This document shows positions 16,257-25,195 of a DNA stretch of 64,000 nucleotides, piece by piece (position 1 is the first letter of the stretch; every line of letters begins with the position of its first letter). Source of the DNA: Halorubrum tebenquichense DSM 14210 (GTDB taxonomy: Archaea; Halobacteriota; Halobacteria; Halobacteriales; Haloferacaceae); contig NZ_AOJD01000027.1 in assembly GCF_000337415.1 (NCBI RefSeq), positions 23,605 through 87,604 on the forward strand, read 5' to 3'. Under the pieces are notes generated by a model, which saw nothing but the letters and a program-made list of their open reading frames with translations, did no database searches and was not told the DNA's origin. The translations under genes and the position numbers were made by a program.

Positions 16257-17879
16257 ATGTCCTCGAATATAAACCTGAACCCAGAGATCTGGAGTAAAAA
16301 TGGAGACGTACATGTTCGCGGTCACGCCTTTCATGAGGGGGAATATAAAGCTGCGAAGGATCTAGCTGCTCTCGTCAAAGATACAGAAAACGTTGACGAG
16401 CTTTCGTTGTTACTTTCATCGTTAAATGGCTTCTTTTCAGTTGTAGTAGACGATAATAATAAGACAATCTTTGCAGCTGACCGTATGCGTACAGGGCCTA
16501 TTTTTTATTCATTGGTTGACAACGAATTACAGGTGAGTGACAACTGTGGGTGGGTCATAAAACAAACACCAGACCTTACCAAGTCCGAACTTTCGGAAGT
16601 TGAGTATGAGACTACTCGATTTGTTACTGGCCCTTACACACTGTATGAAGAAGTAAAACAACTACAATCTGGAGAGGTCGTCGTCTTTGAGAAAGATTCT
16701 GCGTCTTTTTCGACCCAGCAACATCACCTTCACACCGTAACCGAAAGTAACTACGAGCAATCAGAGCTTAATCAAGAGTTTCAGCGAGTTCTTGACTCCG
16801 TATTCGAGCGCCTAACCGAGGTAGCAGATGGTCGACCCATTGTAGTGCCGTTAAGCGGCGGATACGATTCAAGATTAATTGCGCTGATGCTCAAACGTGT
16901 CGGCTATGACAACGTTATAACATACACGATTGATACCGGAGGAGATACGACCTCAATTGCTAGAGAGGTAGCCGAGGATCTCGGTTTTCCTTGGGTTACA
17001 GCCGAGGAGACTCATTCCGAATGGGATGAACTCTATAATTCAGATGAGTGGAACGATTTTTTCGATATGGCAGGATATCTTGGAGGGCTTCCTAACCCGA
17101 CCGGCATTCCCACAATGAAAAAACTGAGAAGATCTGGAAAAATACCGGAAGATGCCTTAATTGTTCCAGGACACTCAGCTTTAGACTCAATGAAGGCAAC
17201 TCCCAAGGATCTAGAAAATACAGACGATATTAATTTACAGCAACTAACTGACCACATCGTCAAACAACATTACAAGTACAACGAAAAGACGGATATCCCC
17301 AAAGAGATGATTTCAGATAGAATTGTAGAATCAATCGGTATTGGGACTTCGCACGCTCCAAAATCCTCAGACGAAGCATTTGAGCGCTGGCGATTGAAGG
17401 AACGACGAACGAAGCTAATTTTTAATGGGAATCGCAATTTTGATTTCTTCGGGTGGGATTGCTGGGTACCGTTAGAAGATAATGAATTGTACGAGTTCTG
17501 GCGGAAGGTTCCAATGGAGCAAAAGCGCCACCGCTCATTCTATGAGAATCATATTGAAAATTTATACGTAGAAGTTGGTGGTGTAAGTCCAGAGAAGGCA
17601 GGGGTAGTTGAAGATGAAAGCCTGAAAATGGAACTCGCGGATAAAATCCGTGATCTACCAATATGGCCAGTGGTCCGACAAATGTACTATGCTTGGGATA
17701 ACAGCCTGTTAAAATACGAATACATGAAACGATTTCAGCTGGATGAGATATATGAATCTGATTATCGATTCGGTATTATGTCTCCAGAGAAATTACAAGA
17801 ACACTATGAGGGACAGAAATACATCTTCTTCTCATTGTTAGCGCGCTCAACGACGGACAAGATCGATCTTCAAGACTGA
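16257..17879 (+). CDS. Asparagine-synthetase-like amide ligase with inactive glutaminase domain
   Basis: A 540-residue protein with the two-domain layout of AsnB. The C-terminal ATP-pyrophosphatase domain is clear: IVVPLSGGYDSRLIAL (SGGxDS at 200-205) and later helical segments. The N-terminal beta-sandwich is present (NGFFSVVVDDNNKTIFAADR), but the protein begins MSSNINLN and has no Cys at position 2. A stop codon lies 27-30 bases upstream in frame, so no missed MCG start exists. It should adenylate a carboxylate but cannot hydrolyse glutamine, so it would use free ammonia or another amine, as in beta-lactam synthetase-like relatives. Codon use is AT-rich. An IS1595-type insertion begins 33 bp after the stop. 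Confidence 0.78.
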   Translation: MSSNINLNPEIWSKNGDVHVRGHAFHEGEYKAAKDLAALVKDTENVDELSLLLSSLNGFFSVVVDDNNKTIFAADRMRTGPIFYSLVDNELQVSDNCGWVIKQTPDLTKSELSEVEYETTRFVTGPYTLYEEVKQLQSGEVVVFEKDSASFSTQQHHLHTVTESNYEQSELNQEFQRVLDSVFERLTEVADGRPIVVPLSGGYDSRLIALMLKRVGYDNVITYTIDTGGDTTSIAREVAEDLGFPWVTAEETHSEWDELYNSDEWNDFFDMAGYLGGLPNPTGIPTMKKLRRSGKIPEDALIVPGHSALDSMKATPKDLENTDDINLQQLTDHIVKQHYKYNEKTDIPKEMISDRIVESIGIGTSHAPKSSDEAFERWRLKERRTKLIFNGNRNFDFFGWDCWVPLEDNELYEFWRKVPMEQKRHRSFYENHIENLYVEVGGVSPEKAGVVEDESLKMELADKIRDLPIWPVVRQMYYAWDNSLLKYEYMKRFQLDEIYESDYRFGIMSPEKLQEHYEGQKYIFFSLLARSTTDKIDLQD

Positions 17880-17911
17880 TACTGATAGTTAGTGTTGTAT
17901 TAATAGGTTCT

Positions 17912-18914
17912 ACGCTCTTCTGTAGGAGATTGTTGATACTGCTGAGCTGTGGCTGTCGAGTCGAAGAGGACAAGGACACCGCGTCAGCGGTGTCCGACAC
18001 GGATGATTCCGCTAGATGTGTTTGGGTCGGAATCGGTCGCAGCGGACCTGTTACAGCAGGTTCGCTGGCGTGACGGCGTTTCCTGTCCTCGCTGCCGTTC
18101 TGACCGAACGGTCAGAAACGGCAGCTACGGGCACTTTCAGCGGTATCTCTGTAAGGATTGCGACCGCACGTTCAACGATAAGACCGGCACGATCTTCGCT
18201 CACTCGAAGATCGCGCTCCGCAAATGGCTGTTCTCGATCTACGCCTTTTTGCGGTTTAACACGAGTCTCAGGCAGTTACAGTGCGAAATCGAAGTTACCT
18301 ACAAAACGATCCACAGGCGTGTCGAGCGCTTCGCCGAAGCGCTCGACGCGCCGTCACTCGATCTCCGTGGTCCGGTCGAAATTGACGAATTCTACGTCTC
18401 TGCCGGCCTAAAAGACCGCGAGCGCGACCGCTGGTCGCGCTCTCGCGGCCTCTCTCGACGCGGGCGCGGAACATTTGAACAGGACAAGCCGCCGGTGTTC
18501 GTCCTCGTGGATCGTGGCACCGAGAAGCGGTACATCGTGCCGGCGAAATCCGCAGATGAATCGACGATCCGGCTCCTGCTGGCTGGCCGCCAGCAGGAGC
18601 CTCTCACCGTCTATACCGATGGATTTCGCGCGTACGATCCGCTTGAAGAAGACGAAAACTTCGAGCGTGAATACGTCGTTCACGGCGACGGCGAATACGC
18701 CGACGACACGATCCACGTGAACACGTGCGAGAGCCACGCGTCGCTAGCGCGACGGTGGCTCTCGCCGCATCGAGGCATCTCAAAAGACCGTCTCACACAG
18801 TATTTCCGAGCGTTCCAACTCAGACGAGAACTCTACCGCAAACCCGGACGAAAAGCGCTCAAACACGCCGTCAAAGCAACTCTCTGAGATCAACAATGTG
18901 CTACACAAGAGCGT
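17912..18914 (+). mobile_element. IS1595-family insertion sequence, about 1.0 kb, complete
   Basis: Imperfect terminal inverted repeats of about 26 bp (from 17912 and back from 18914; ACGCTCTT...ATTGTTGAT) flank one transposase gene. AGGTTCT occurs directly on both sides (17905-17911 and 18915-18921), a 7-bp target duplication that could be 8 bp with one ambiguous base. A GACACCGC/GCGGTGTC hairpin (17975-17994) lies just before the transposase start. The short intact target repeats suggest recent insertion, into intergenic DNA after the ligase-like gene. Confidence 0.85.
18003..18887 (+). CDS. IS1595-family transposase (ISXO2-like DDE)
   Basis: A 294-residue protein from ATG 18003 (MIPLDVFGSES); a GTG at 17949 is an alternative and would include the hairpin. 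The N-terminal zinc ribbon (CPRCRSD and YLCKDCDRTF, residues about 30-60) and the helix-turn-helix around CEIEVTYKTIHRRVERF are typical of IS1595. The catalytic domain has VEIDEFYV, YTDGFRAYD and HVNTCESHASLARRWLS, giving the D, D and N/E positions of the ISXO2-like transposases. Its GC content is higher than that of the genes on both sides, as expected for a recent arrival. Confidence 0.9.
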   Translation: MIPLDVFGSESVAADLLQQVRWRDGVSCPRCRSDRTVRNGSYGHFQRYLCKDCDRTFNDKTGTIFAHSKIALRKWLFSIYAFLRFNTSLRQLQCEIEVTYKTIHRRVERFAEALDAPSLDLRGPVEIDEFYVSAGLKDRERDRWSRSRGLSRRGRGTFEQDKPPVFVLVDRGTEKRYIVPAKSADESTIRLLLAGRQQEPLTVYTDGFRAYDPLEEDENFEREYVVHGDGEYADDTIHVNTCESHASLARRWLSPHRGISKDRLTQYFRAFQLRRELYRKPGRKALKHAVKATL

Positions 18915-18923
18915 AGGTTCTAA

Positions 18924-19264
18924 GCCACGGTAAAGTGGTTTAGATATACTTTTAGGTTGCTGATAGCAAGCATCAGTACAATCATAGAACTACGAGCATA
19001 GTATTTGACCGCCTTAGCGAACAGATATTTCATCATTAAGCAGGAATTTATATCCATTCTCCGCTGGAAGTAGTATTTGCTCGATTGAGTGGGTTGTTTG
19101 CGGTTGATCACGCCAATAAGATGTCAGATACGTATATTGAAATATCTTATACACATATACACCATGAAATAAAAGAGGGAACCTAATTTTGAATATTTTA
19201 ACTTAACGGTACAGGCATATGACTTCCACTAATGATATAGTTCTTTAACATAACATCAGGATAG
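18924..19264. other. AT-rich intergenic region after the insertion sequence
   Basis: No supported gene is seen in these 341 bases. The sequence is strongly AT-rich like the rest of the cassette, and short frames on either strand have no recognisable protein features. It separates the insertion sequence from the 3' end of the flippase gene, so it may contain transcription ends from both sides or decayed cassette DNA. Confidence 0.4.
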
Positions 19265-20692
19265 CTACTTAGATGAGAACATTGGTAGCGTAAATGGGAG
19301 ATTCTCTTCTACAATAGTACGGAATTCTTTCGAGAAAGACAGTAAACTTACAAAATAGACTGTTACACCGATACAGATGAGTATAATTACGACAGGTAAG
19401 GAACTGTCGATGAGAATTTGCCCTAGCAGAACGATGAGCGCCATTATGCCTGCCGCAACCATTTGTTTGAAGATCTCCCTAACCGGGATTACGACATCAA
19501 CAATTTGGCGAGTATAGTAGTATCCAAGTAGGAGACCAAGCCCGGAGGATGCCATCGTAGCTGTGGCGGCACCATACCACCCAAATTCCAGAATTAAAAC
19601 AACGTTCATAATCAAATTAACTATTACAAATACAATATTAATATAGAACGTAATTTCTGGTCGATCAAGAGCATTAATAGTCGACATAAATTGACCCATA
19701 TAACCGTATAACAACCGGGCGAAGATGAGAATAAGGAATATGTAGTATCCCGCATCAAATCCTGTACCATAGATCGTCAAAACCACGTCACCAACGAGTG
19801 CCGAACCCACTAAACCTGGAATAATGAACAGACCAGAGTAGGCAAGACTTACTCGTAGTAGCCCTGAAATTTCATCCCGAGCATCACTTTCAGAGGATAT
19901 TTTACTGAGTTCTGGAAAGAGTGTTCGACGAATTGATCCTCCAAAAATCGAAAAAATCCCTGCTAAACTCCATGCGACCTCGTAAATTGCAATTTGGCTA
20001 TGAGGTACGAAGGCAGCGAGAGCAATTGTATCCATTGACATAAAGGTTCGTCCTTTTATGGATCCAACCCACGAGAACTGGGCGAATGACTTCAGGCGCT
20101 GAAACTCATACCGAGATGGTAAGGAAGTCGGAACGGAAACAAAATAGGCCCCAATAATAGTAGCAACAAGTGCCCCAATAGCGTATCCGGCAAACGCGCC
20201 TCCAATTCCAAATCCTGAAACGACCAGAGACACCTGTATGATACTTCTGCTTGTCCATTCAATAGGGTCCAGAATACTTGAAATGTGGACAAGATGCTGA
20301 CCATCAAGGACCGAGCGAATAATCACAACTCCTAGTCGAGTGGCTAAAATGACGATAATTATCCAAGTAGCCTCTATACCTATGAACCCGTTTAGGTATG
20401 GTCGTCCAACCCAGAGAGAGACTGCTACGACAAGATACAATCCGAATTGTGAAGCAATACCAGACAGAACAAAATTACCATCATCAGATTCACTGACTCG
20501 TTTTCGAATTGCTGCGGGAAGCCCTAATTGTGCTGCCATCACTACCCATGCCAACACGGATAATACAACCACGTAGGTCCCGTACTGCTCTTGCCCGAGT
20601 GTCCGCGTGAGAACGATAGTAGCAAAGAACCCCGAGAACGACATCACTAGCCGTGATACGAAGTTCACAATTGATGTTTGACCGTATCTCAT
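19265..20692 (-). CDS. Lipid-linked oligosaccharide flippase (Wzx/AglR-type, MVF superfamily)
   Basis: A 475-residue membrane protein with about 12-14 predicted helices, starting MRYGQTSIVNFVSRLVMS, a polysaccharide-exporter N-terminus. TRTLGQEQYGTYVVVLSV is the common loop of this family, and LPAAIRKRVSE and RRTLFPELSK match the later loops. It should move the charged dolichol-phosphate-linked glycan across the membrane to the AglB side. It is AT-rich and marks the right part of the exchanged cassette, with a GC-rich glycosyltransferase and aglB beyond it. The distant poly-T tract at 20778-20786 lies in its upstream region. Confidence 0.88.
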   Translation of the reverse strand: MRYGQTSIVNFVSRLVMSFSGFFATIVLTRTLGQEQYGTYVVVLSVLAWVVMAAQLGLPAAIRKRVSESDDGNFVLSGIASQFGLYLVVAVSLWVGRPYLNGFIGIEATWIIIVILATRLGVVIIRSVLDGQHLVHISSILDPIEWTSRSIIQVSLVVSGFGIGGAFAGYAIGALVATIIGAYFVSVPTSLPSRYEFQRLKSFAQFSWVGSIKGRTFMSMDTIALAAFVPHSQIAIYEVAWSLAGIFSIFGGSIRRTLFPELSKISSESDARDEISGLLRVSLAYSGLFIIPGLVGSALVGDVVLTIYGTGFDAGYYIFLILIFARLLYGYMGQFMSTINALDRPEITFYINIVFVIVNLIMNVVLILEFGWYGAATATMASSGLGLLLGYYYTRQIVDVVIPVREIFKQMVAAGIMALIVLLGQILIDSSLPVVIILICIGVTVYFVSLLSFSKEFRTIVEENLPFTLPMFSSK

Positions 20693-20896
20693 GAGAGGAC
20701 ACGCAGGGCTCGCGTTATCGACAAAATTTCACCACTGACGTATCAATACCGCGATTATCGTCCAGAGAAAAGGTCACTTTTTTTTTGCTTACTCTGTCCA
20801 CTAATTCCAAATGAAGTTCTCTCACGGATGAGAGAAAATTTTAGTAGTCAAACATAATTATTTTCATGTCCTTGTTCAGGTGAGATCGATCGGTGT

Positions 20897-21868
20897 CTAT
20901 TTCATTTCAGGCTCACTTTCTCCAGTCTCCTCATCAACCTCCTCACGTAACACGTCACGCCGCACGAGCCCGTACAGATATCCGAGCCCGACCGTTCCCG
21001 TGAACACCAGAATCGCAATGATCTGCTTGACCTGACTCAGCGACGGCCCGAACACCGCCTTCTTCGTCCGAGCCGGCAGATACCGTGCGAGTAGATCCTT
21101 CAAAAAGGCACTCTCGTTCCCCTGCGCACCCGGATACAACAGTTCCATCACGCGCTTGGAGAACCCCTGCCAAAACGATCGGAACACCAGCCACCGGAAC
21201 TCGCCGCGATACTCGAAGAGGGTGTGATGTACCACCGCGTCCTCGACGTACACCACGCCCTTCCCGTACTCTTCACGAATACGAATTCCAACAGGAGCCT
21301 CGTGCGCCTGAATATGCCGGTCGCCTTTCCGCCCCGTGTTCACGTCGTAGCCGCCGACCCCAAGAAATACGTCGCGCTTGTACGAGACGTTCGAGCCGTA
21401 GCCGTTCCGAATCTCCTCGCCGTCTTCCGCGAATCCGACCTCCGTACAGCCGACGAGCCAGTGGAACTCCGCCGGAAAGAAATCCGGTTTCTCGGTCTGC
21501 CAATTCGGTGCGACGTACCCCGCAACGGCGACCGCGTCCGTCTCCTCGTACGTCTCGACGTGTTTCGCGATCCAGTCCTCCTCGGCCACGCCGTCGTCGT
21601 CGATGAACGCGACGATCTCGCCCGAGGCCAGCTCCGCGCCCTTGGTCCGACTATAGGAGATTCCGCGGTTCTCGTCGTTGTCGTGGATCACGACGTTCTC
21701 GTAGTCTCCGAAATCCTCGACTGCGTGATCGTACACCTCGGGATTTCCGTCGATCACCAACACGACCTCGATCGGGTCGTACGTCTGCGCGAGCGCGCTC
21801 TCGACGGCCTCAGTGAACACGTCGTAGCGCTCCATCGTGTACGTACAGACGACGACGGAGACTGTCAT
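20897..21868 (-). CDS. Family 2 glycosyltransferase (AglG/AglI-like)
   Basis: A 323-residue GT2 protein from ATG 21868 (MTVSVVVCTYTMERYDVF). This start and VLVIDGNPEVYDHAVEDF closely follow the Haloferax AglG/AglI pattern, where the enzymes add hexuronic acid to dolichol-linked glycan. Further motifs are the DDDG acidic triad in AFIDDDGVAEEDW, NGYGSNVSYKRDVF and RIREEYGKGVVYVEDAVVHH. A hydrophobic segment near residue 290 (IIAILVFTGTVGLGYLYGLV) anchors the C-terminus. It is GC-rich and divergent from aglB with a 98-bp shared promoter region, so it belongs to the conserved flank of the locus. Donor specificity is inferred only by resemblance. Confidence 0.85.
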   Translation of the reverse strand: MTVSVVVCTYTMERYDVFTEAVESALAQTYDPIEVVLVIDGNPEVYDHAVEDFGDYENVVIHDNDENRGISYSRTKGAELASGEIVAFIDDDGVAEEDWIAKHVETYEETDAVAVAGYVAPNWQTEKPDFFPAEFHWLVGCTEVGFAEDGEEIRNGYGSNVSYKRDVFLGVGGYDVNTGRKGDRHIQAHEAPVGIRIREEYGKGVVYVEDAVVHHTLFEYRGEFRWLVFRSFWQGFSKRVMELLYPGAQGNESAFLKDLLARYLPARTKKAVFGPSLSQVKQIIAILVFTGTVGLGYLYGLVRRDVLREEVDEETGESEPEMK

Positions 21869-21923
21869 TGAACCCGCGTTTTCCGCCCGGATCAATAAGG
21901 ATTCTGAACCCGTCGTCGGGCGG

Positions 21924-21930
21924 TATATAA
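21924..21930 (+). promoter_or_regulatory. TATA-like box upstream of aglB
   Basis: TATATAA at 21924-21930 in an otherwise GC-rich gap, about 40 bp before the aglB ATG. GGAGGT at 21941-21946 lies downstream but 20 bases from the ATG, further than usual for a ribosome-binding site, so a short leader or internal start is unclear. Confidence 0.45.
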
Positions 21931-21966
21931 CAAGCCTTATGGAGGTTTTGGTGTTCACCACGTACA

Positions 21967-24900
21967 ATGAGCGCGCAAACAGACACCGACGAGGACGGAG
22001 GGGACGCTCCCCTCAACGTCCTCAAACGGTGGTACCACGTCCCGCTCCTCCTCGGGGCCGTGGCCTTCATGCTGTGGACTCGCCTCCGGTCGTACGGCAA
22101 CTTCGTCCAGAACGGCGAGGTGTACTTCCGCGGTAACGACCCGTGGTATCACCTCCGCGAGACGACGTATCTCATGGAGAACTGGCCGAACACGCTGCCG
22201 TTCGATCCATACACAGGGTTCCCGTTCGGCCGAACTGCCGGCCAGTTCGGGACGCTGTGGGACCACATCATGGCGGTCGGCGTCTGGCTCGCCCGCCCGA
22301 TCATGGGCAGCACCGAGGAGGTCATGCTCGTCATGGCTCCGATCGCGGGCGCACTCGTCGCGATCCCGACGTACTTCATCGCGCGCCGGTTCGCCGGCCG
22401 CGTCGCCGCGCTCGGCGGAGCCTTGGTCCTCGCGCTTCTCCCGGGGACGTTCTTCAGCTACTCGCTCGTCGGCTTCCCCGACCACAGCGCGGCCGAGGTG
22501 CTCTTCCAGAGCATTGCCGTCCTCGCGTTCCTCGTCGCATTTGCCGTGGCCGAACGCGAAAAGCCGGTCTGGGAGCTCGTCGTCGACCGCGACGTCGAGG
22601 CCCTGAAACGGCCCGTCTCGTACGCGGCTGCCGCCGGCGTCGCGCTCGGCCTCTACATCTGGACGTGGCAGCCCGGCGTCCTCCTCGTCGGTATCACAGG
22701 CATCTACCTCGCGGTGAAGCTCACGAGCGACGTCTACCACGGCCGGAGTCCCGAGCCGGTCGCCTTCGCCGGTGCGGTCGCGATGACGGTCACGGCCGTG
22801 ATGCAACTGATCGCACTCAACGATCTGTCGTTCGGCGTGACCGCCTACTCGCTCACGCAGGTCGTCCTCCCGCTCGGCGTCGCGGTCGGCGCGGTCTTCC
22901 TCGCGTGGCTCGCCCGCGAGTGGGATACACGCGACCTCGACGTCTCGACGTACCCGCCGGCAGTCGGCGGACTCATCCTCACGTCGGCCGGCGTCGTCTG
23001 GCTCGCCATCCCGTCGCTGTGGTCGACGCTCACGAGCAACCTGCTGAACTTCGTCGGGTTCAGCGCCCGCGCGACGTTCCAGACGATCGGCGAGGGCGGC
23101 CCACCGCTCCAGGACGCAACCTTCACGAACTTCGTGCTCTCGCAGTACGGGCTCGCCTTCTTCCTCGCGCTCGCGGCGGTTCTCTACATTCTCGCACGCC
23201 CGCTGTATCGCTCCGACGACACCAACCACACGCTGTACATCCCGGCCGCGCTCGCCGTGGTCGGCTCCGTCTACGCGGTCCCGCAGGCCTACGACGCGAT
23301 CGGCGGCGTCGTCGGGGTGAGCTGGCAGGTGGTCGGACTCGTCGTCGCCGCGGCGTTCCTCGTCGGCGCGACGTTCCTCGTCGAGTACGACGCCGAGGAA
23401 CTGTACTTCGTCGTGTGGGCGGCGTTCATCGGGAGCGCGGCGTTCACCCAGTCCCGGTTCAACTACTACCTCGCCGTCGTCGTCGCGGTGGGGACGGCGT
23501 ACTTCCTCCAGGTCGCGCTCGACGCCTTGGAGCTCACGTCGTTCGACGCGGTCCGCGAGATCGAGGGCTGGCAGGTGCTCACCGTCGTGGCGGTGCTCGC
23601 AATCCTCCTCGTCCCGCTCGTCGGCGTCGCCACGCCGGTCTGGCAGGCGGGCAACTCCAGTCAGCCGGGCAGCGTCGTCCAGTGGGACGAGAGCCTCCAG
23701 TGGATGAGCGACGAGACGCCGCAGCCGGGCGAGCTCGAAGGCGCGGACAACGCGATGGACCCGTACGCGACCTACGAGCGGCCCGCCGACGGCGACTTCG
23801 ACTACCCGGAAGGCGCGTACGGAGTCCAGTCGTGGTGGGACTACGGCCACTGGATCACCACTCGCGGCGAACGTATCCCGAACGCCAACCCGTTCCAGCA
23901 GAACGCCGGCGAGGCGGCCGACTACCTGCTCGCGCCCAGCGAACAGCAGGCAGCCGAGGTGCTCGCGAGCCAGAGCGACGAGGGGAACCAGACCCGCTAC
24001 GTGATGGTGGACTGGCAGATGGCGTCGCCGAACTCCAAGTTCAACGCGCCGGTGACGTTCTACAGCGGCAACGAGACGACCCGTGACTTCAACGAGGTGC
24101 TCTACCAGCGGGTCGAGGGGCAGAGCGGCCAGCAGGGTGGACTCCGGGCCGCGCTCCAGACGCGCACGCAGCGCTACCACGAGAGCCAGATGATCCGGCT
24201 CTACCAGCACTACGGGAGCGCGGTCGAGCCGGATCCGGTCGTGTTGGACTGGGAGCCGCAGACCGCAGAGACCCAGTCCGGCGAACAGGTCGACATCAAG
24301 GTCCTCCCGAGCGAGGGACAGCCGGTCCAGCGGTTCGAGAACCTCTCGGCCGCCCGGTCGTACGTCGAGGAGGACGGCTCGGCGCAGGTCGGCGGCGTCA
24401 TGGGCGTCCCCTCCGAGCGCGTCGATGCGCTCGAACACTATCGGCTGGTTCACGCCACGCAGTCCCCCGGTCGGTCGTCGTACAGCCAACAGGCACAGAT
24501 CCTCTCCCAGCGGTTCGGCGTCGACCTCCAAGCGACGTTCGGCGAGTCGCTGTTCGGCGCACTGAGCGACGACTTCGTCAAGACGTTCGAACGCGTGCCG
24601 GGCGCGACCGTCGAGGGGTCGGGCGCGGAGCCCGGTCAGGAAGTCGAGGCGACCGTCGAGATGCGGAAGCCGAACGGGCAGACGTTCGAGTACACGCAGT
24701 ACGCGACCGCCGACGAGAACGGCGAGTTCGAACTCACGCTCCCGTACTCGACGACGGGCTACGACGAGTTCGGCCCCGAGAACGGCTACACGAACACGAG
24801 CGTCCGCGCGACCGGCCCGTACAACGTCACCACCGAGCGGACGACGGGTGAGGACCTGTACACCACCGAGCAGTTCGGACAGGTCGAGGTGACCGAGGGG

Positions 24901-25134
24901 CAGGTCGTCGGCGAGGACGACGCGGCGGCGACGGTCGAACTCGAAGAGCGGATCGTCGACTGCCCGAGCGGCGATCCGGCGTGTCCCGTCGACGACGGGG
25001 GCGACGAGGGCAGCGACAGCGACGGCGGCAACACGACGAACTCGACCGACTCAGCGAGCGTGCTCGGCGCGGCCGAACCGGTGACGGCGGTCGATGCTGC
25101 GAGCGCGACGGCGACCGGCGACGCCTCCGCCTGA
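21967..25134 (+). CDS. aglB: Archaeal oligosaccharyltransferase AglB (STT3 family)
   Basis: A 1055-residue protein starting MSAQTDTDED. After a short cytosolic N-terminus there are about 13 membrane helices (27 to about 560). The first external loop has GNDPWYH with the metal-binding Asp, and FPDHSAAE carries a second acidic site. The soluble half contains WWDYG (623-627), the invariant sequon-recognition motif, and a DK-like segment from D682 to K691. The C-terminus is beta-rich and acidic, with its own N-x-S/T sites. It transfers the dolichol-phosphate-linked glycan to Asn of secreted and S-layer proteins on the outer membrane face. Its place beside glycosyltransferases and a flippase identifies the region as an N-glycosylation locus. 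Confidence 0.97.
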   Translation: MSAQTDTDEDGGDAPLNVLKRWYHVPLLLGAVAFMLWTRLRSYGNFVQNGEVYFRGNDPWYHLRETTYLMENWPNTLPFDPYTGFPFGRTAGQFGTLWDHIMAVGVWLARPIMGSTEEVMLVMAPIAGALVAIPTYFIARRFAGRVAALGGALVLALLPGTFFSYSLVGFPDHSAAEVLFQSIAVLAFLVAFAVAEREKPVWELVVDRDVEALKRPVSYAAAAGVALGLYIWTWQPGVLLVGITGIYLAVKLTSDVYHGRSPEPVAFAGAVAMTVTAVMQLIALNDLSFGVTAYSLTQVVLPLGVAVGAVFLAWLAREWDTRDLDVSTYPPAVGGLILTSAGVVWLAIPSLWSTLTSNLLNFVGFSARATFQTIGEGGPPLQDATFTNFVLSQYGLAFFLALAAVLYILARPLYRSDDTNHTLYIPAALAVVGSVYAVPQAYDAIGGVVGVSWQVVGLVVAAAFLVGATFLVEYDAEELYFVVWAAFIGSAAFTQSRFNYYLAVVVAVGTAYFLQVALDALELTSFDAVREIEGWQVLTVVAVLAILLVPLVGVATPVWQAGNSSQPGSVVQWDESLQWMSDETPQPGELEGADNAMDPYATYERPADGDFDYPEGAYGVQSWWDYGHWITTRGERIPNANPFQQNAGEAADYLLAPSEQQAAEVLASQSDEGNQTRYVMVDWQMASPNSKFNAPVTFYSGNETTRDFNEVLYQRVEGQSGQQGGLRAALQTRTQRYHESQMIRLYQHYGSAVEPDPVVLDWEPQTAETQSGEQVDIKVLPSEGQPVQRFENLSAARSYVEEDGSAQVGGVMGVPSERVDALEHYRLVHATQSPGRSSYSQQAQILSQRFGVDLQATFGESLFGALSDDFVKTFERVPGATVEGSGAEPGQEVEATVEMRKPNGQTFEYTQYATADENGEFELTLPYSTTGYDEFGPENGYTNTSVRATGPYNVTTERTTGEDLYTTEQFGQVEVTEGQVVGEDDAAATVELEERIVDCPSGDPACPVDDGGDEGSDSDGGNTTNSTDSASVLGAAEPVTAVDAASATATGDASA

Positions 25135-25195
25135 CACCTGTGGACGCGAGCGCGTGATTCCGGGCCGTTAACTACCGCCGCACTGTTTTCGACGC

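Noticed and set aside
18920..19111. 63-codon frame after the insertion sequence
   Set aside because: Begins at the target duplication, has no recognisable feature and lies in AT-rich non-coding DNA.
20778..20786. T9 tract as a transcription terminator
   Set aside because: No + strand gene ends just upstream; both neighbouring genes are on the other strand.
21955..24531. 858-codon open frame antisense to aglB
   Set aside because: High GC keeps antisense frames open; the translation is low-complexity R/D/E/V repeats with no motif, and aglB on the other strand is unmistakable.
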